Source of the DNA: ANME-2 cluster archaeon
Lineage (GTDB): Archaea; Halobacteriota; Methanosarcinia; Methanosarcinales; Methanocomedenaceae
NCBI GenBank assembly: GCA_023544605.1
Contig: JAMJFQ010000044.1
Span: 1 to 14,740 of the forward strand
Reading direction: 5' to 3'
Length of the DNA: 14,740 bases
The notes under the pieces are model-generated. The model searched no databases. It was not told where the DNA came from and was given only the letters and a program-made list of their open reading frames with translations. This document shows, in pieces, positions 1 through 5,662 of the stretch (position 1 is its first letter; every line of letters starts with the position of its first letter). The translations under genes and the position numbers were made by a program.

Positions 1-216
1 TTTTCCGACAATCTCTTTTATAGAACGTATTAGCATTTAAAAGTATTTAATAATGAACAAGAGTAAAAAAACCGACTTTCCTGATTCCTATTGTATCCGA
101 AGTCGATGATAGCAAGTAGTCATACGACTATCCAGAACCCGGAGAAGAGTGAGTATTAACGCAGGTAATTTTTCAAGGTTTTTTTAGATTAAAAATATGA
201 CCTTATCGTCGTACCG
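1..216. other. AT-rich non-coding stretch at the window edge
   Basis: No convincing gene was found here. An 18-codon reading frame starts at the ATG at 53, but it has no SD site and no recognisable product. A small perfect hairpin (TAGTC, loop ATAC, GACTA) lies at 117-130. On the minus strand, downstream of the 217-927 gene, the A-runs at 190-194 and 65-71 read as T-runs, which would suit archaeal U-tract termination of that gene. Confidence 0.4.
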
Positions 217-927
217 CTAACCCACAGAATACGTGACCATCTTCCTGTCAAGTTTCATATCTGCAGGGTCATCCTCCACATCAAAGTGGGGGGTCCCATA
301 TTCTTCATTCATTTCGGCAACAATGGTCTCAAAATCCGACCCGGCCATCAGTTCCCTGAAAAGCACAGCCATTTGGCCGACCTTTTTATAATCACAGAAC
401 CATTTATGCAGGATAAGGTCTACGCCCTCATGTCCCACAAAATCTCTAAATGCCTCCTTGTAATACATCTCGCTCTTGCAGCAGTCAAGATAATACATTT
501 GGTACGACCTTTTATCAGGATGTTCAAATCCCGACCTCATGGCTTCGGTAAAGATACCCACATCATCACTCAAGCTGATATGTTTACCATATCCTGCATG
601 GGATTTTAGGTATATGACATCCTCATGTATCAGGGATTCCTGCCAGAGTTCCTGGAGGTCCTGGTCATAATTTCGGCCATGGACAAGGCGGATACGGGCT
701 TCGATGTCCCTGTTATCGTAGCTGAATGTTGTCCTGAGCTCGTCATACCCGCTGCGGTGTTCGGTTATCTTGAAACCGATATTCCTGAGTCTCAGCCGGG
801 CTCCCAGGTACACACTGTAGTCATAGTAAGCATCCCATGGATCAGGACCTATGAGATGGGTAGCATTGAATATATCATCCTCAAACAGCATATCATATCT
901 GGGTGTGGACCGGTTCTTTTTGGTCAT
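217..927 (-). CDS. Unrecognised 236-aa protein; possible caspase/C25-like His-Cys fold
   Basis: I cannot assign this to a family with confidence. It is a soluble, acidic protein of 236 residues with no signal peptide or membrane segment. The middle is suggestive. A predicted strand rich in V, I and Y runs into SHAGYG (residues 109-114, His110). About 35 residues later another hydrophobic strand ends in LDCC (147-150, Cys149/Cys150). A hydrophobic strand ending in His followed later by one ending in D-x-C or DCC is the layout of caspase-like (clan CD) peptidases. The segment before it (about 33-56, ending in R-N-I-G-F-K-I) also resembles the first strand-helix-strand of that fold. This is pattern reading only. 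The start is the ATG at 927, with no SD and a TATA-like element about 31 bases upstream. The gene is divergent from the arsR-hgcAB operon across 108 bases and may share regulation with it. Confidence 0.6.
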   Translation of the reverse strand: MTKKNRSTPRYDMLFEDDIFNATHLIGPDPWDAYYDYSVYLGARLRLRNIGFKITEHRSGYDELRTTFSYDNRDIEARIRLVHGRNYDQDLQELWQESLIHEDVIYLKSHAGYGKHISLSDDVGIFTEAMRSGFEHPDKRSYQMYYLDCCKSEMYYKEAFRDFVGHEGVDLILHKWFCDYKKVGQMAVLFRELMAGSDFETIVAEMNEEYGTPHFDVEDDPADMKLDRKMVTYSVG

Positions 928-953
928 GGGTGATATTTTGTCTTATTTTTGGA

Positions 954-966
954 AGATATAACTTTA
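954..966 (-). promoter_or_regulatory. TATA-like promoter of the 217-927 gene
   Basis: Read on the minus strand the element is TAAAGTTATATCT, with its TATA core centred about 31 bases before the ATG at 927. No SD is visible, so a very short leader or leaderless transcript is inferred. It sits about 50 bases from the arsR operator in the divergent intergenic region. Confidence 0.4.
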
Positions 967-995
967 ACCAATAAAAGGTTTTGAATCAGTGGTCG

Positions 996-1013
996 CCAAA
1001 AAGTATTTATATA
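996..1013 (+). promoter_or_regulatory. BRE/TATA promoter of arsR-hgcA-hgcB
   Basis: An A-rich BRE-like stretch (CAAAAAG) is followed by TTTATATA at 1006-1013. The TATA centre is about 26-27 bases before the ATG at 1036, so transcription should start at or next to that ATG, giving a leaderless mRNA. No SD precedes the ATG. The operator palindrome at 1008-1033 overlaps this box. Confidence 0.65.
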
Positions 1014-1033
1014 TGTACAAATGTACATATATA
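1008..1033. promoter_or_regulatory. Perfect 12-2-12 inverted repeat, probable ArsR operator
   Basis: The left arm TATATATGTACA (1008-1019), spacer AA and right arm TGTACATATATA (1022-1033) match perfectly as reverse complements. ArsR/SmtB-family repressors classically bind 12-2-12 inverted repeats of AT-rich sequence. This one covers the end of the TATA box and runs to within two bases of the arsR ATG, so a bound dimer would block TBP or RNA polymerase. Autoregulation is inferred from position. Confidence 0.75.
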
Positions 1034-1035
1034 CA

Positions 1036-1329
1036 ATGAATGAGAAAGTGAAAATTTTCAAGGCATTGGGAGACGAGACCCGTTTGAGGATCGTAAGTTA
1101 TCTCCTGATGAAAGATTGTTGCGCCTGTAATTTTACTTCACGTATCAATAAGGACCAGACTACAATATCCAGGCACCTGAAGATACTGGTTGAAGCAGGT
1201 ATCCTGAAAAACGAAAAGGATGGCAGAAATATTGTGTACAGCATTAAAGATGAGTATGTTAAAAAGTTTTTAAAATGTGTGGGAGTAAAAAGTGATGAAA
1301 ACTGTTGTAATGAGAGTTGTCAGGTATGA
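1036..1329 (+). CDS. ArsR/SmtB-family thiol-metal-responsive repressor
   Basis: A 97-residue winged-helix repressor. The N-terminus (KIFKALGDETRLRIVSYLL, about 6-24) is the typical ArsR helix 1-2 region. The recognition helix is in QTTISRHLKILVEAGIL (41-57), and the wing is around KDGRNIVYSI. The metal site seems to be DCCAC (27-31), aligned with the ELCVC motif of the As(III)-sensing ArsR. Here it carries an extra Cys: C28, C29, C31. More cysteines lie near the C-terminus (C81, C90, C91, C95), so a soft-metal ligand such as As(III), Hg(II) or Cd(II) is likely, but which one is unknown. I chose the ATG at 1036 over the in-frame ATG at 1021, because 1021 lies inside the operator and upstream of the predicted transcription start. 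The stop overlaps the hgcA start (ATGA), so the genes are co-transcribed and probably translationally coupled. The gene is more AT-rich than hgcA. Confidence 0.9.
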   Translation: MNEKVKIFKALGDETRLRIVSYLLMKDCCACNFTSRINKDQTTISRHLKILVEAGILKNEKDGRNIVYSIKDEYVKKFLKCVGVKSDENCCNESCQV

Positions 1330-2360
1330 ATAATACTAATATGATCAATGTGTCCATGAACGATCCTGCATCCCTGCATCCTACTATCAGGTCCACCTCC
1401 AGTGACATCACCTTTGCCAACCACCGGGACCATTTTTTTGCCCGTATGGGAGTCAGACGCAGTGAACACCGTGTGGAACCCGGGCTCTATGCACTGGGAG
1501 AACCCACACCGGATTCACCCGTATTTGCCAGTGCCAATTATACCCTCAGCTTCGATGCATTGCGCAGGGCATTGGTTGGAGTTGACTGTTATATCCTCGT
1601 GCTTGATACGAGAGGTGTCAATGTATGGTGTGCTGCAGGAAAAGGGACATTCGGTACTGAGGAGCTGGTTCATCGCATCCAGGCAACAGGACTGCATAAA
1701 GTGGTAAGCCACCGGGTAGTTATTGTGCCCCAGTTGGGTGCTACCGGAGTGGCCGCCCACAAGGTCAAGGCAGCTTCGGGATTCAGTGTCGAGTACGGCC
1801 CGGTTCGTGCCAGTGACCTGCCTGAATATCTCAGGACCCGCCAGGCCACACCCGAGATGCGCCGTGTCCGGTTCACCCTGCCTGACCGCCTTGTCCTCAT
1901 TCCGGTTGAACTATTCCTTGCTCCCTTACCTGCACTGGTTGCTGCTGTCATACTGTCCATCCTGGGTGGTTATATGGTGGCTGTAGCTGCCCTGATAGCT
2001 ATCCTGTCGGGAATGATCGTATTCCCCATTCTGCTTCCCTGGATACCTACAAAGGACTTCAGTACCAAAGGATTCATTGTCGGTGCCCTTGTCGCGCTCC
2101 CGTTCGCATGGAATGCGTTCTATAGCGTGCCTGATACAGCATGGTGGCTGCGCTACAGTTGGGTCCTGATATATATGCTGGTCATCCCCCCGGTTACTGC
2201 ATTTCTGGCACTGAACTTTACCGGCTCTACCACGTTCACTTCAGTGACCGGGGTAAGGCGCGAGATCTATGCCTATGTACCGAAGATGGCCTGGATGTTC
2301 GCCTCAGGTATCATCCTGATGCTGGTACTTGCCCTGATACCATTCATAGGAGGACTATAA
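1326..2360 (+). CDS. hgcA: HgcA, corrinoid protein of mercury methylation
   Basis: HgcA carries a methyl group on a corrinoid cobalt and transfers it to Hg(II), giving methylmercury; the methyl donor is thought to be a C1-pterin/folate intermediate. The 344-residue protein has both parts of the family. A cytoplasmic corrinoid-binding domain (about 30-175) is related to the CdhD subunit of CO dehydrogenase/acetyl-CoA synthase. A membrane domain with about five helices follows (near 190-210, 213-237, 248-267, 276-297, 321-342). The diagnostic cap helix NVWCAAGK is at 99-106, and Cys102 (codon 1629-1631) is the expected lower axial cobalt ligand. FTGSTTFTSVTGVRRE near 298-313 is also typical. 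CdhD proper lacks the cap-helix Cys and the membrane domain. I prefer the ATG at 1326, which overlaps the arsR stop as ATGA, over the TTG at 1317. The stop TAA shares its last base with the hgcB ATG. Identification is near certain; activity and donor are inferred. Confidence 0.97.
   Translation: MNNTNMINVSMNDPASLHPTIRSTSSDITFANHRDHFFARMGVRRSEHRVEPGLYALGEPTPDSPVFASANYTLSFDALRRALVGVDCYILVLDTRGVNVWCAAGKGTFGTEELVHRIQATGLHKVVSHRVVIVPQLGATGVAAHKVKAASGFSVEYGPVRASDLPEYLRTRQATPEMRRVRFTLPDRLVLIPVELFLAPLPALVAAVILSILGGYMVAVAALIAILSGMIVFPILLPWIPTKDFSTKGFIVGALVALPFAWNAFYSVPDTAWWLRYSWVLIYMLVIPPVTAFLALNFTGSTTFTSVTGVRREIYAYVPKMAWMFASGIILMLVLALIPFIGGL
2348..2353 (+). promoter_or_regulatory. Strong SD site of hgcB inside the end of hgcA
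   Basis: AGGAGG ends six bases before the ATG at 2360. It fixes the hgcB start, rules out the long in-frame upstream extension that overlaps hgcA in another frame, and should support high HgcB translation from the shared transcript. Confidence 0.85.
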
Positions 2361-2686
2361 TGTTCAATTCATATACGACCAATACCCTGGAATATGACGC
2401 TGGATCATGTATCAACTGCGGGAAGTGCAGTACTGTCTGCCCCCATGCTGTGTTCAGTCCCGGTGAAAAGGTTGCCCAACTTGCAGACCCGCTGGCATGC
2501 ATGGAATGCGGGGCCTGCCAGCTTAACTGTCCCACAGGTGCCATTGTAGTGGACAGTGGTGTCGGCTGTGCCTATGCAATGATGTGGTCTGCGATCAAAG
2601 GACAGGAAGAAGTGACCTGCGGCTGCGGGGACAATTACTGCTGCAGCCCAAGTCCCTCTATACTGCAATTGGGAAAGAAGAAATAA
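2360..2686 (+). CDS. hgcB: HgcB, 2x[4Fe-4S] ferredoxin partner of HgcA
   Basis: HgcB is the small ferredoxin required with HgcA. It is thought to reduce the corrinoid to Co(I) and to pass Hg(II) through its cysteines. The 108-residue protein has two cluster motifs: CINCGKCSTVCP (17-28) and CMECGACQLNCP (47-58), the second carrying the CxECGA signature of HgcB. Cys70 (in GVGCA) fits the extra conserved Cys of the family, and the C-terminal vicinal pair is Cys94-Cys95. Two more cysteines (C87, C89) make a CGCGDNYCC cluster, and a 13-residue tail ending in KKK follows the pair, whereas the best-known bacterial HgcB ends at it. The ATG overlaps the last base of the hgcA TAA and has a strong SD. 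A generic polyferredoxin is unlikely given the signature, the C-terminal cysteines and the position behind hgcA. Confidence 0.96.
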   Translation: MFNSYTTNTLEYDAGSCINCGKCSTVCPHAVFSPGEKVAQLADPLACMECGACQLNCPTGAIVVDSGVGCAYAMMWSAIKGQEEVTCGCGDNYCCSPSPSILQLGKKK

Positions 2687-2747
2687 GGGCAAAGATGCAT
2701 CAAAAGGGTATTTGACATTCCCTACACATCCAAAACATAAGAATTAA

Positions 2748-2796
2748 GAACTATTTAATGATATTGTTTGTACAATATATTGTGATATTTAGGAGG
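2748..2796 (+). promoter_or_regulatory. hisF promoter region with inverted repeat and SD
   Basis: A TATA-like stretch (CTATTTAATGAT, from 2751) would place the transcript start near 2780. A 7-4-7 inverted repeat (ATATTGT at 2761-2767, ACAATAT at 2772-2778) lies between the box and that start, where a repressor could act. The SD AGGAGG at 2791-2796 is eight bases before the GTG at 2805. The rest of the 118-base gap after hgcB shows no clear terminator. Confidence 0.4.
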
Positions 2797-2804
2797 AAAA
2801 TAGT

Positions 2805-3569
2805 GTGGATTACAGAAGAGTTATTCCCTGTTTGGACGTAAAAGATGGCCGCCTGGTCAAAGGCGTTAATTTCGTGGACTTGAAAGATGTGGGTGACCCA
2901 TCTGAGAACGGTGCAGCATACAGCGAGGCCGGGGCCGACGAACTGGTGTTCCTGGACATCACAGCGACCATCGAAAATCGAAAGACCATGGTCGATGCCG
3001 TGTCAAGAACAGTAGATAAGATCTCCATACCTTTAACCGTAGGCGGCGGTATTGCAAGTGTCCAGGACATACAGACGATGCTGGACGTGGGCGTATCCAG
3101 GGTGTCCATCAACTCGGCTGCTGTTCGCGATCCTGACCTTGTACAAGAAGCGGCTACAGAATTCGGCAGTAAGACAATAACCATTGCTATAGATACCCGC
3201 CAGAACCCACAACTCCCGTCCGGGTTTGAGGTCATGGTGAACGGCGGCAACAAACCCGTAGGAATTGACGCTGTCCAATGGGCCAAACAGGTGGAAGAAC
3301 TGGGTGCCGGTGCCATCCTGCCCACCAGCATGGATGCGGACGGGACACTTGCCGGATACGATATACCCATGACCAGGGCCATAGCAGATGCAGTGAACCT
3401 GCCAGTTATTGCATCTGGTGGTGCAGGCACACTGGAACACCTTTACGAAGCTATTAATGATGCTCATGCCGATGCTGTACTGGTAGCGTCAATTGCCCAC
3501 TTCGGTACCTTCACAATACAGGAGATGAAAGAATACCTGGCAGGAAAGGGCATCCCTGTGAGATTATAA
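2805..3569 (+). CDS. hisF: Imidazole glycerol phosphate synthase cyclase subunit HisF
   Basis: HisF closes the imidazole ring of histidine, using ammonia from the glutaminase subunit HisH, and releases AICAR, which feeds back into purine synthesis. The 254-residue length is usual for this (beta/alpha)8 barrel. The N-terminus RRVIPCLDVKDGRLVKG carries catalytic Asp11; the second catalytic acid is Asp130 in TIAIDTR. The phosphate-binding loops are VGGGI (about 79-83) and the C-terminal IASGGAGT. The sequence around LPTSMDADGT is typical of methanogen HisF. The start is GTG with a strong SD. No hisH is present, so the partner must be encoded elsewhere. The gene is about 118 bases downstream of hgcB on the same strand but has its own promoter-like region, so I treat it as a separate unit. 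Confidence 0.96.
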   Translation: MDYRRVIPCLDVKDGRLVKGVNFVDLKDVGDPSENGAAYSEAGADELVFLDITATIENRKTMVDAVSRTVDKISIPLTVGGGIASVQDIQTMLDVGVSRVSINSAAVRDPDLVQEAATEFGSKTITIAIDTRQNPQLPSGFEVMVNGGNKPVGIDAVQWAKQVEELGAGAILPTSMDADGTLAGYDIPMTRAIADAVNLPVIASGGAGTLEHLYEAINDAHADAVLVASIAHFGTFTIQEMKEYLAGKGIPVRL

Positions 3570-3603
3570 TCCATACAAAGGAATTAATCTGTTCGGCACC
3601 ACA

Positions 3604-3621
3604 CGAAATAGTTAAATTATA
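3604..3621 (+). promoter_or_regulatory. BRE/TATA promoter of the DUF2098-like gene
   Basis: CGAAATA (BRE-like) is followed by TAAATTATA at 3613-3621. The box centre is about 28 bases before the GTG at 3645, and no SD is present, so a leaderless transcript starting on or beside GTG is inferred. Confidence 0.5.
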
Positions 3622-3644
3622 TGACTGATAATTTATAAAATAAT

Positions 3645-3977
3645 GTGGATTATTATGTGGCTCCGGATAACTTAGTATTCCTTGACTGTAACGGCAATAC
3701 TTTGCGTATAGGCAGCCCTGTAAGGTATACAGGAACCGGGACCACTGGTTTTACCACCGACCTGGTGTTCGAGGAATGTGAGACATGGGTAAGGATGGAC
3801 AGCACTGGTCTTACCTATCACTCCAGTACTATGGTGCTTATTGATGCCGACAAGGTCAAGGTAAAAGGAAATTACGGTAAGACCATCCTTTCGATCCCTG
3901 AAATGCACAATGAAATGAAACGTAAGGTCCTGGGCGAAGTTACCGGGGCCGATGACCGAAATATCATAGGCCATTGA
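3645..3977 (+). CDS. DUF2098-like small archaeal protein
   Basis: A 110-residue soluble protein. I recognise it, with moderate confidence, as the DUF2098 type common in methanogenic archaea, whose function is unknown. The core (about 20-70) reads as a small beta-barrel: RIGSPVRYTGTGTTG, then TWVRMDSTGLTYHS, then a short hydrophobic strand (TMVLID). The pattern of G-x-x-VRY, T-G-T-x-G and W-V-x-x-D-x-x-G-L-x-Y is what led to the call. The C-terminal third is charged and probably helical. The start is GTG, preceded by a TATA element and no SD. It lies between hisF and purM on the same strand, 43 bases before purM. Confidence 0.7.
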   Translation: MDYYVAPDNLVFLDCNGNTLRIGSPVRYTGTGTTGFTTDLVFEECETWVRMDSTGLTYHSSTMVLIDADKVKVKGNYGKTILSIPEMHNEMKRKVLGEVTGADDRNIIGH

Positions 3978-3981
3978 ATTT

Positions 3982-3999
3982 CGAAGTCTTTTTTATGTA
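3982..3999 (+). promoter_or_regulatory. Promoter of purM, supporting a leaderless ATG at 4021
   Basis: CGAAG followed by a T-run and TTTATGTA (3992-3999) is a plausible BRE/TATA, centred about 25-26 bases before the ATG at 4021. This favours ATG 4021 over the in-frame TTG at 4000, which would lie upstream of the transcript start. The T-run may also terminate the preceding gene. Confidence 0.45.
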
Positions 4000-4020
4000 T
4001 TGAAGTCCTTACTGCACCAT

Positions 4021-5019
4021 ATGACTGAGAAAATGACCTATGCACGTTCGGGTGTTGACATACATCTTGAGGAAAAAGCCATCAGAGCACTGGCTTCAGG
4101 CATCACTTACAAACGCACTGGCCTGGGCGCACCCCTAACAGATATCGGTCACTATGCCGGACTCATCGAGTTTGGCGAATATGCCCTGGGACTGGCTACG
4201 GACGGCGTGGGCTCCAAGGTGCTCATTGCCAATGAGATGCAGCGATGGAACACCGTGGGTATAGACTGCATTGCCATGAACGTTAACGACCTGCTGGCCA
4301 TCGGTGCCGAACCCCTGTCCTTTGTTGACTACCTGGCCATCGCCGAACCTGATGAGGAGCAGATGGCCCAGATTGGTGAAGGCTTGCAGCGGGGCGCACA
4401 GCTTAGCAGGATGACCATTGTAGGTGGGGAGACCGCTACCTTACCCGAAATAATCAACGGGTTCGACCTGGCCGGTACCTGTCTGGGTGCGGTCAAAAAA
4501 GACCATATCATAACCGGCGAGCACATCGGTAAAGGTGATGTATTGGTAGGAGTACCGTCTTCAGGTGTCCACAGCAACGGCTATACCCTTGTCCGCAAGA
4601 TTGTGGAGCAGTCCTCTTATGATTACCATGACCCTTTCCCTTACGATCCTGAGACTACAATAGGTGATGAACTACTCACCCCCACCCGTATCTATATCGA
4701 AATACTTGATGTGATACAGGAATGTGAGGTACATGGCCTGGCTCATATCACAGGCAGCGGACTACTGAAACTTCGCAGAATAAGCGACCTTGGTTTTGAA
4801 ATCCACTCACCCTTACAGCCCCAACCCGTCTTCACATTCCTGCAAGAACAAGGTAATGTCGACGATCTTGAGATGTACAAGACCTTCAATATGGGTATGG
4901 GATTCATAATCGTACTGCCCGAGAAAGATGCGAACAGGGCAGCTGAGATCACAGGCGGCAGGATAGTAGGTGAGATAGTGGATTCAGGAATCAAAGTAGG
5001 TGATCTGGAGATTACCTGA
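4021..5019 (+). CDS. purM: Phosphoribosylformylglycinamidine cyclo-ligase (AIR synthetase) PurM
   Basis: PurM catalyses the ATP-dependent closure of FGAM to aminoimidazole ribonucleotide, the fifth step of purine synthesis. From the ATG at 4021 the protein has 332 residues, the normal length. Visible motifs are TYARSGVDI (6-14), the ATP/phosphate-binding ATDGVGSK (59-66), MNVNDLLAIGAEP (86-98), VGGETATLPE (134-143) and VPSSGVHSNGYTLVRK in the second half. GLAHITGSGLL and FNMGMGF near the C-terminus complete the family pattern. The sequence is very close to what I know of Methanosarcina PurM. A TTG seven codons upstream is in frame, but it would add residues the family does not show. The second purine gene here, purF, is more than 2 kb away in another unit. 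Confidence 0.97.
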   Translation: MTEKMTYARSGVDIHLEEKAIRALASGITYKRTGLGAPLTDIGHYAGLIEFGEYALGLATDGVGSKVLIANEMQRWNTVGIDCIAMNVNDLLAIGAEPLSFVDYLAIAEPDEEQMAQIGEGLQRGAQLSRMTIVGGETATLPEIINGFDLAGTCLGAVKKDHIITGEHIGKGDVLVGVPSSGVHSNGYTLVRKIVEQSSYDYHDPFPYDPETTIGDELLTPTRIYIEILDVIQECEVHGLAHITGSGLLKLRRISDLGFEIHSPLQPQPVFTFLQEQGNVDDLEMYKTFNMGMGFIIVLPEKDANRAAEITGGRIVGEIVDSGIKVGDLEIT

Positions 5020-5032
5020 TACAGGGGAATTC

Positions 5033-5049
5033 ACTGCAACCCATGCAGT
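5033..5049. terminator. Weak hairpin between convergent purM and ZPR1 genes
   Basis: ACTGCA (5033-5038), loop ACCCA and TGCAGT (5044-5049) form a perfect 6-bp stem in the 40-base gap between two converging stops. No T-run follows on either strand, so a terminator role is only a possibility. Confidence 0.25.
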
Positions 5050-5059
5050 AGTGTATCAA

Positions 5060-5662
5060 TCAATCCAATGATTCGGGCAGGTCATCTTTCTCAAGCAGTA
5101 TCATACCTGTTTTCAACATTTCGGCTTGTTCAGGAGATAACTCCTGCCTGGTTGCCCGCTTTGAGATGATGGCACTGTTGCCAAGGGGGTCCTCGATGAT
5201 AAGAGTAATATCCAACTCACCCTGCTTCACTTTTTCCAGTGCACTTAGCAATTCATGCGCCTTATCAGTGGTCTGGGGCGTTTCATCCTGCCAACGTGTC
5301 ACCATACCCATAACATCCTCTATACGGCACAGCACTCCCTCTACGTTTGAAACATAGGACTCACTTGCTGGTCCTGGCTCTATGTCAATACCCAACTCAG
5401 GTATTCGGATCGTGCCGGATGTAGAACGTACCACCCTGGCATCCAGGTCTGCCAATGACTCAACCCTTAGCGTATACCTCACAGGCTCACGCTGGGTCAG
5501 GATCATGGTGTCAGCATAATGAAATCCGCACTCACACTGGGCACTGGTATGTACGACGTCACCAAAATAAGGAATAGTATCTGCCTGCCATGTGATGACA
5601 ACATCACGCTGGCATAAGGGGCACGTGGTCCGGGTTAAAAATGGTTCGATGTCCTCTTTCAC
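5060..5662 (-). CDS. ZPR1-type zinc-finger domain protein
   Basis: A 200-residue single-unit archaeal ZPR1 homologue. Eukaryotic ZPR1 has two such units and works with translation factor eEF1A; the archaeal role is not settled. The N-terminal zinc ribbon has CPLC (C14, C17) and a second knuckle CEC followed by G-F-H (C43, C45), shorter by one residue than the usual CxxC. The ZPR1 core follows: YTLRVESLADLDARVVRS, then IRIPELGIDIEPGP (about 85-99), then SNVEGVL. The C-terminal half is helical and acidic, with DITLIIEDPLGNSAII near 150-166 matching the family's D-P-x-G-N strand. The GTG start overlaps the sepF stop by four bases (GTGA), so translation is probably coupled to sepF. Confidence 0.88.
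   Translation of the reverse strand: MKEDIEPFLTRTTCPLCQRDVVITWQADTIPYFGDVVHTSAQCECGFHYADTMILTQREPVRYTLRVESLADLDARVVRSTSGTIRIPELGIDIEPGPASESYVSNVEGVLCRIEDVMGMVTRWQDETPQTTDKAHELLSALEKVKQGELDITLIIEDPLGNSAIISKRATRQELSPEQAEMLKTGMILLEKDDLPESLD

Noticed and set aside
53..109. 18-codon reading frame from the ATG at 53
   Set aside because: No SD, no known product, and too short to support by sequence alone.
1021..1035. In-frame ATG at 1021 as the arsR start
   Set aside because: It lies inside the operator palindrome and upstream of the transcript start predicted from the TATA box; the ATG at 1036 gives the usual ArsR N-terminus.
1317..1325. TTG at 1317 as the hgcA start
   Set aside because: The ATG at 1326 overlaps the arsR stop as ATGA and needs no rare start codon. 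The difference is only three residues.
2141..2359. Long N-terminal extension of hgcB overlapping hgcA
   Set aside because: The extension reads through hgcA in a shifted frame and has no family similarity; the SD at 2348-2353 and ATG at 2360 give a normal HgcB.
1326..2360. hgcA as an ordinary CdhD subunit of CO dehydrogenase/acetyl-CoA synthase
   Set aside because: CdhD lacks the cap-helix Cys motif NVWCAAGK and the C-terminal membrane domain, and is not followed by an HgcB-type ferredoxin.
2810..3430. 206-codon open frame on the minus strand across hisF
   Set aside because: It is antisense to a clear hisF, is rich in Ser, Pro and Thr as shadow frames often are, and resembles no family.
4000..4020. 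TTG at 4000 as the purM start
   Set aside because: It would add seven residues not typical of PurM and lies upstream of the transcript start implied by the TATA at 3992-3999.
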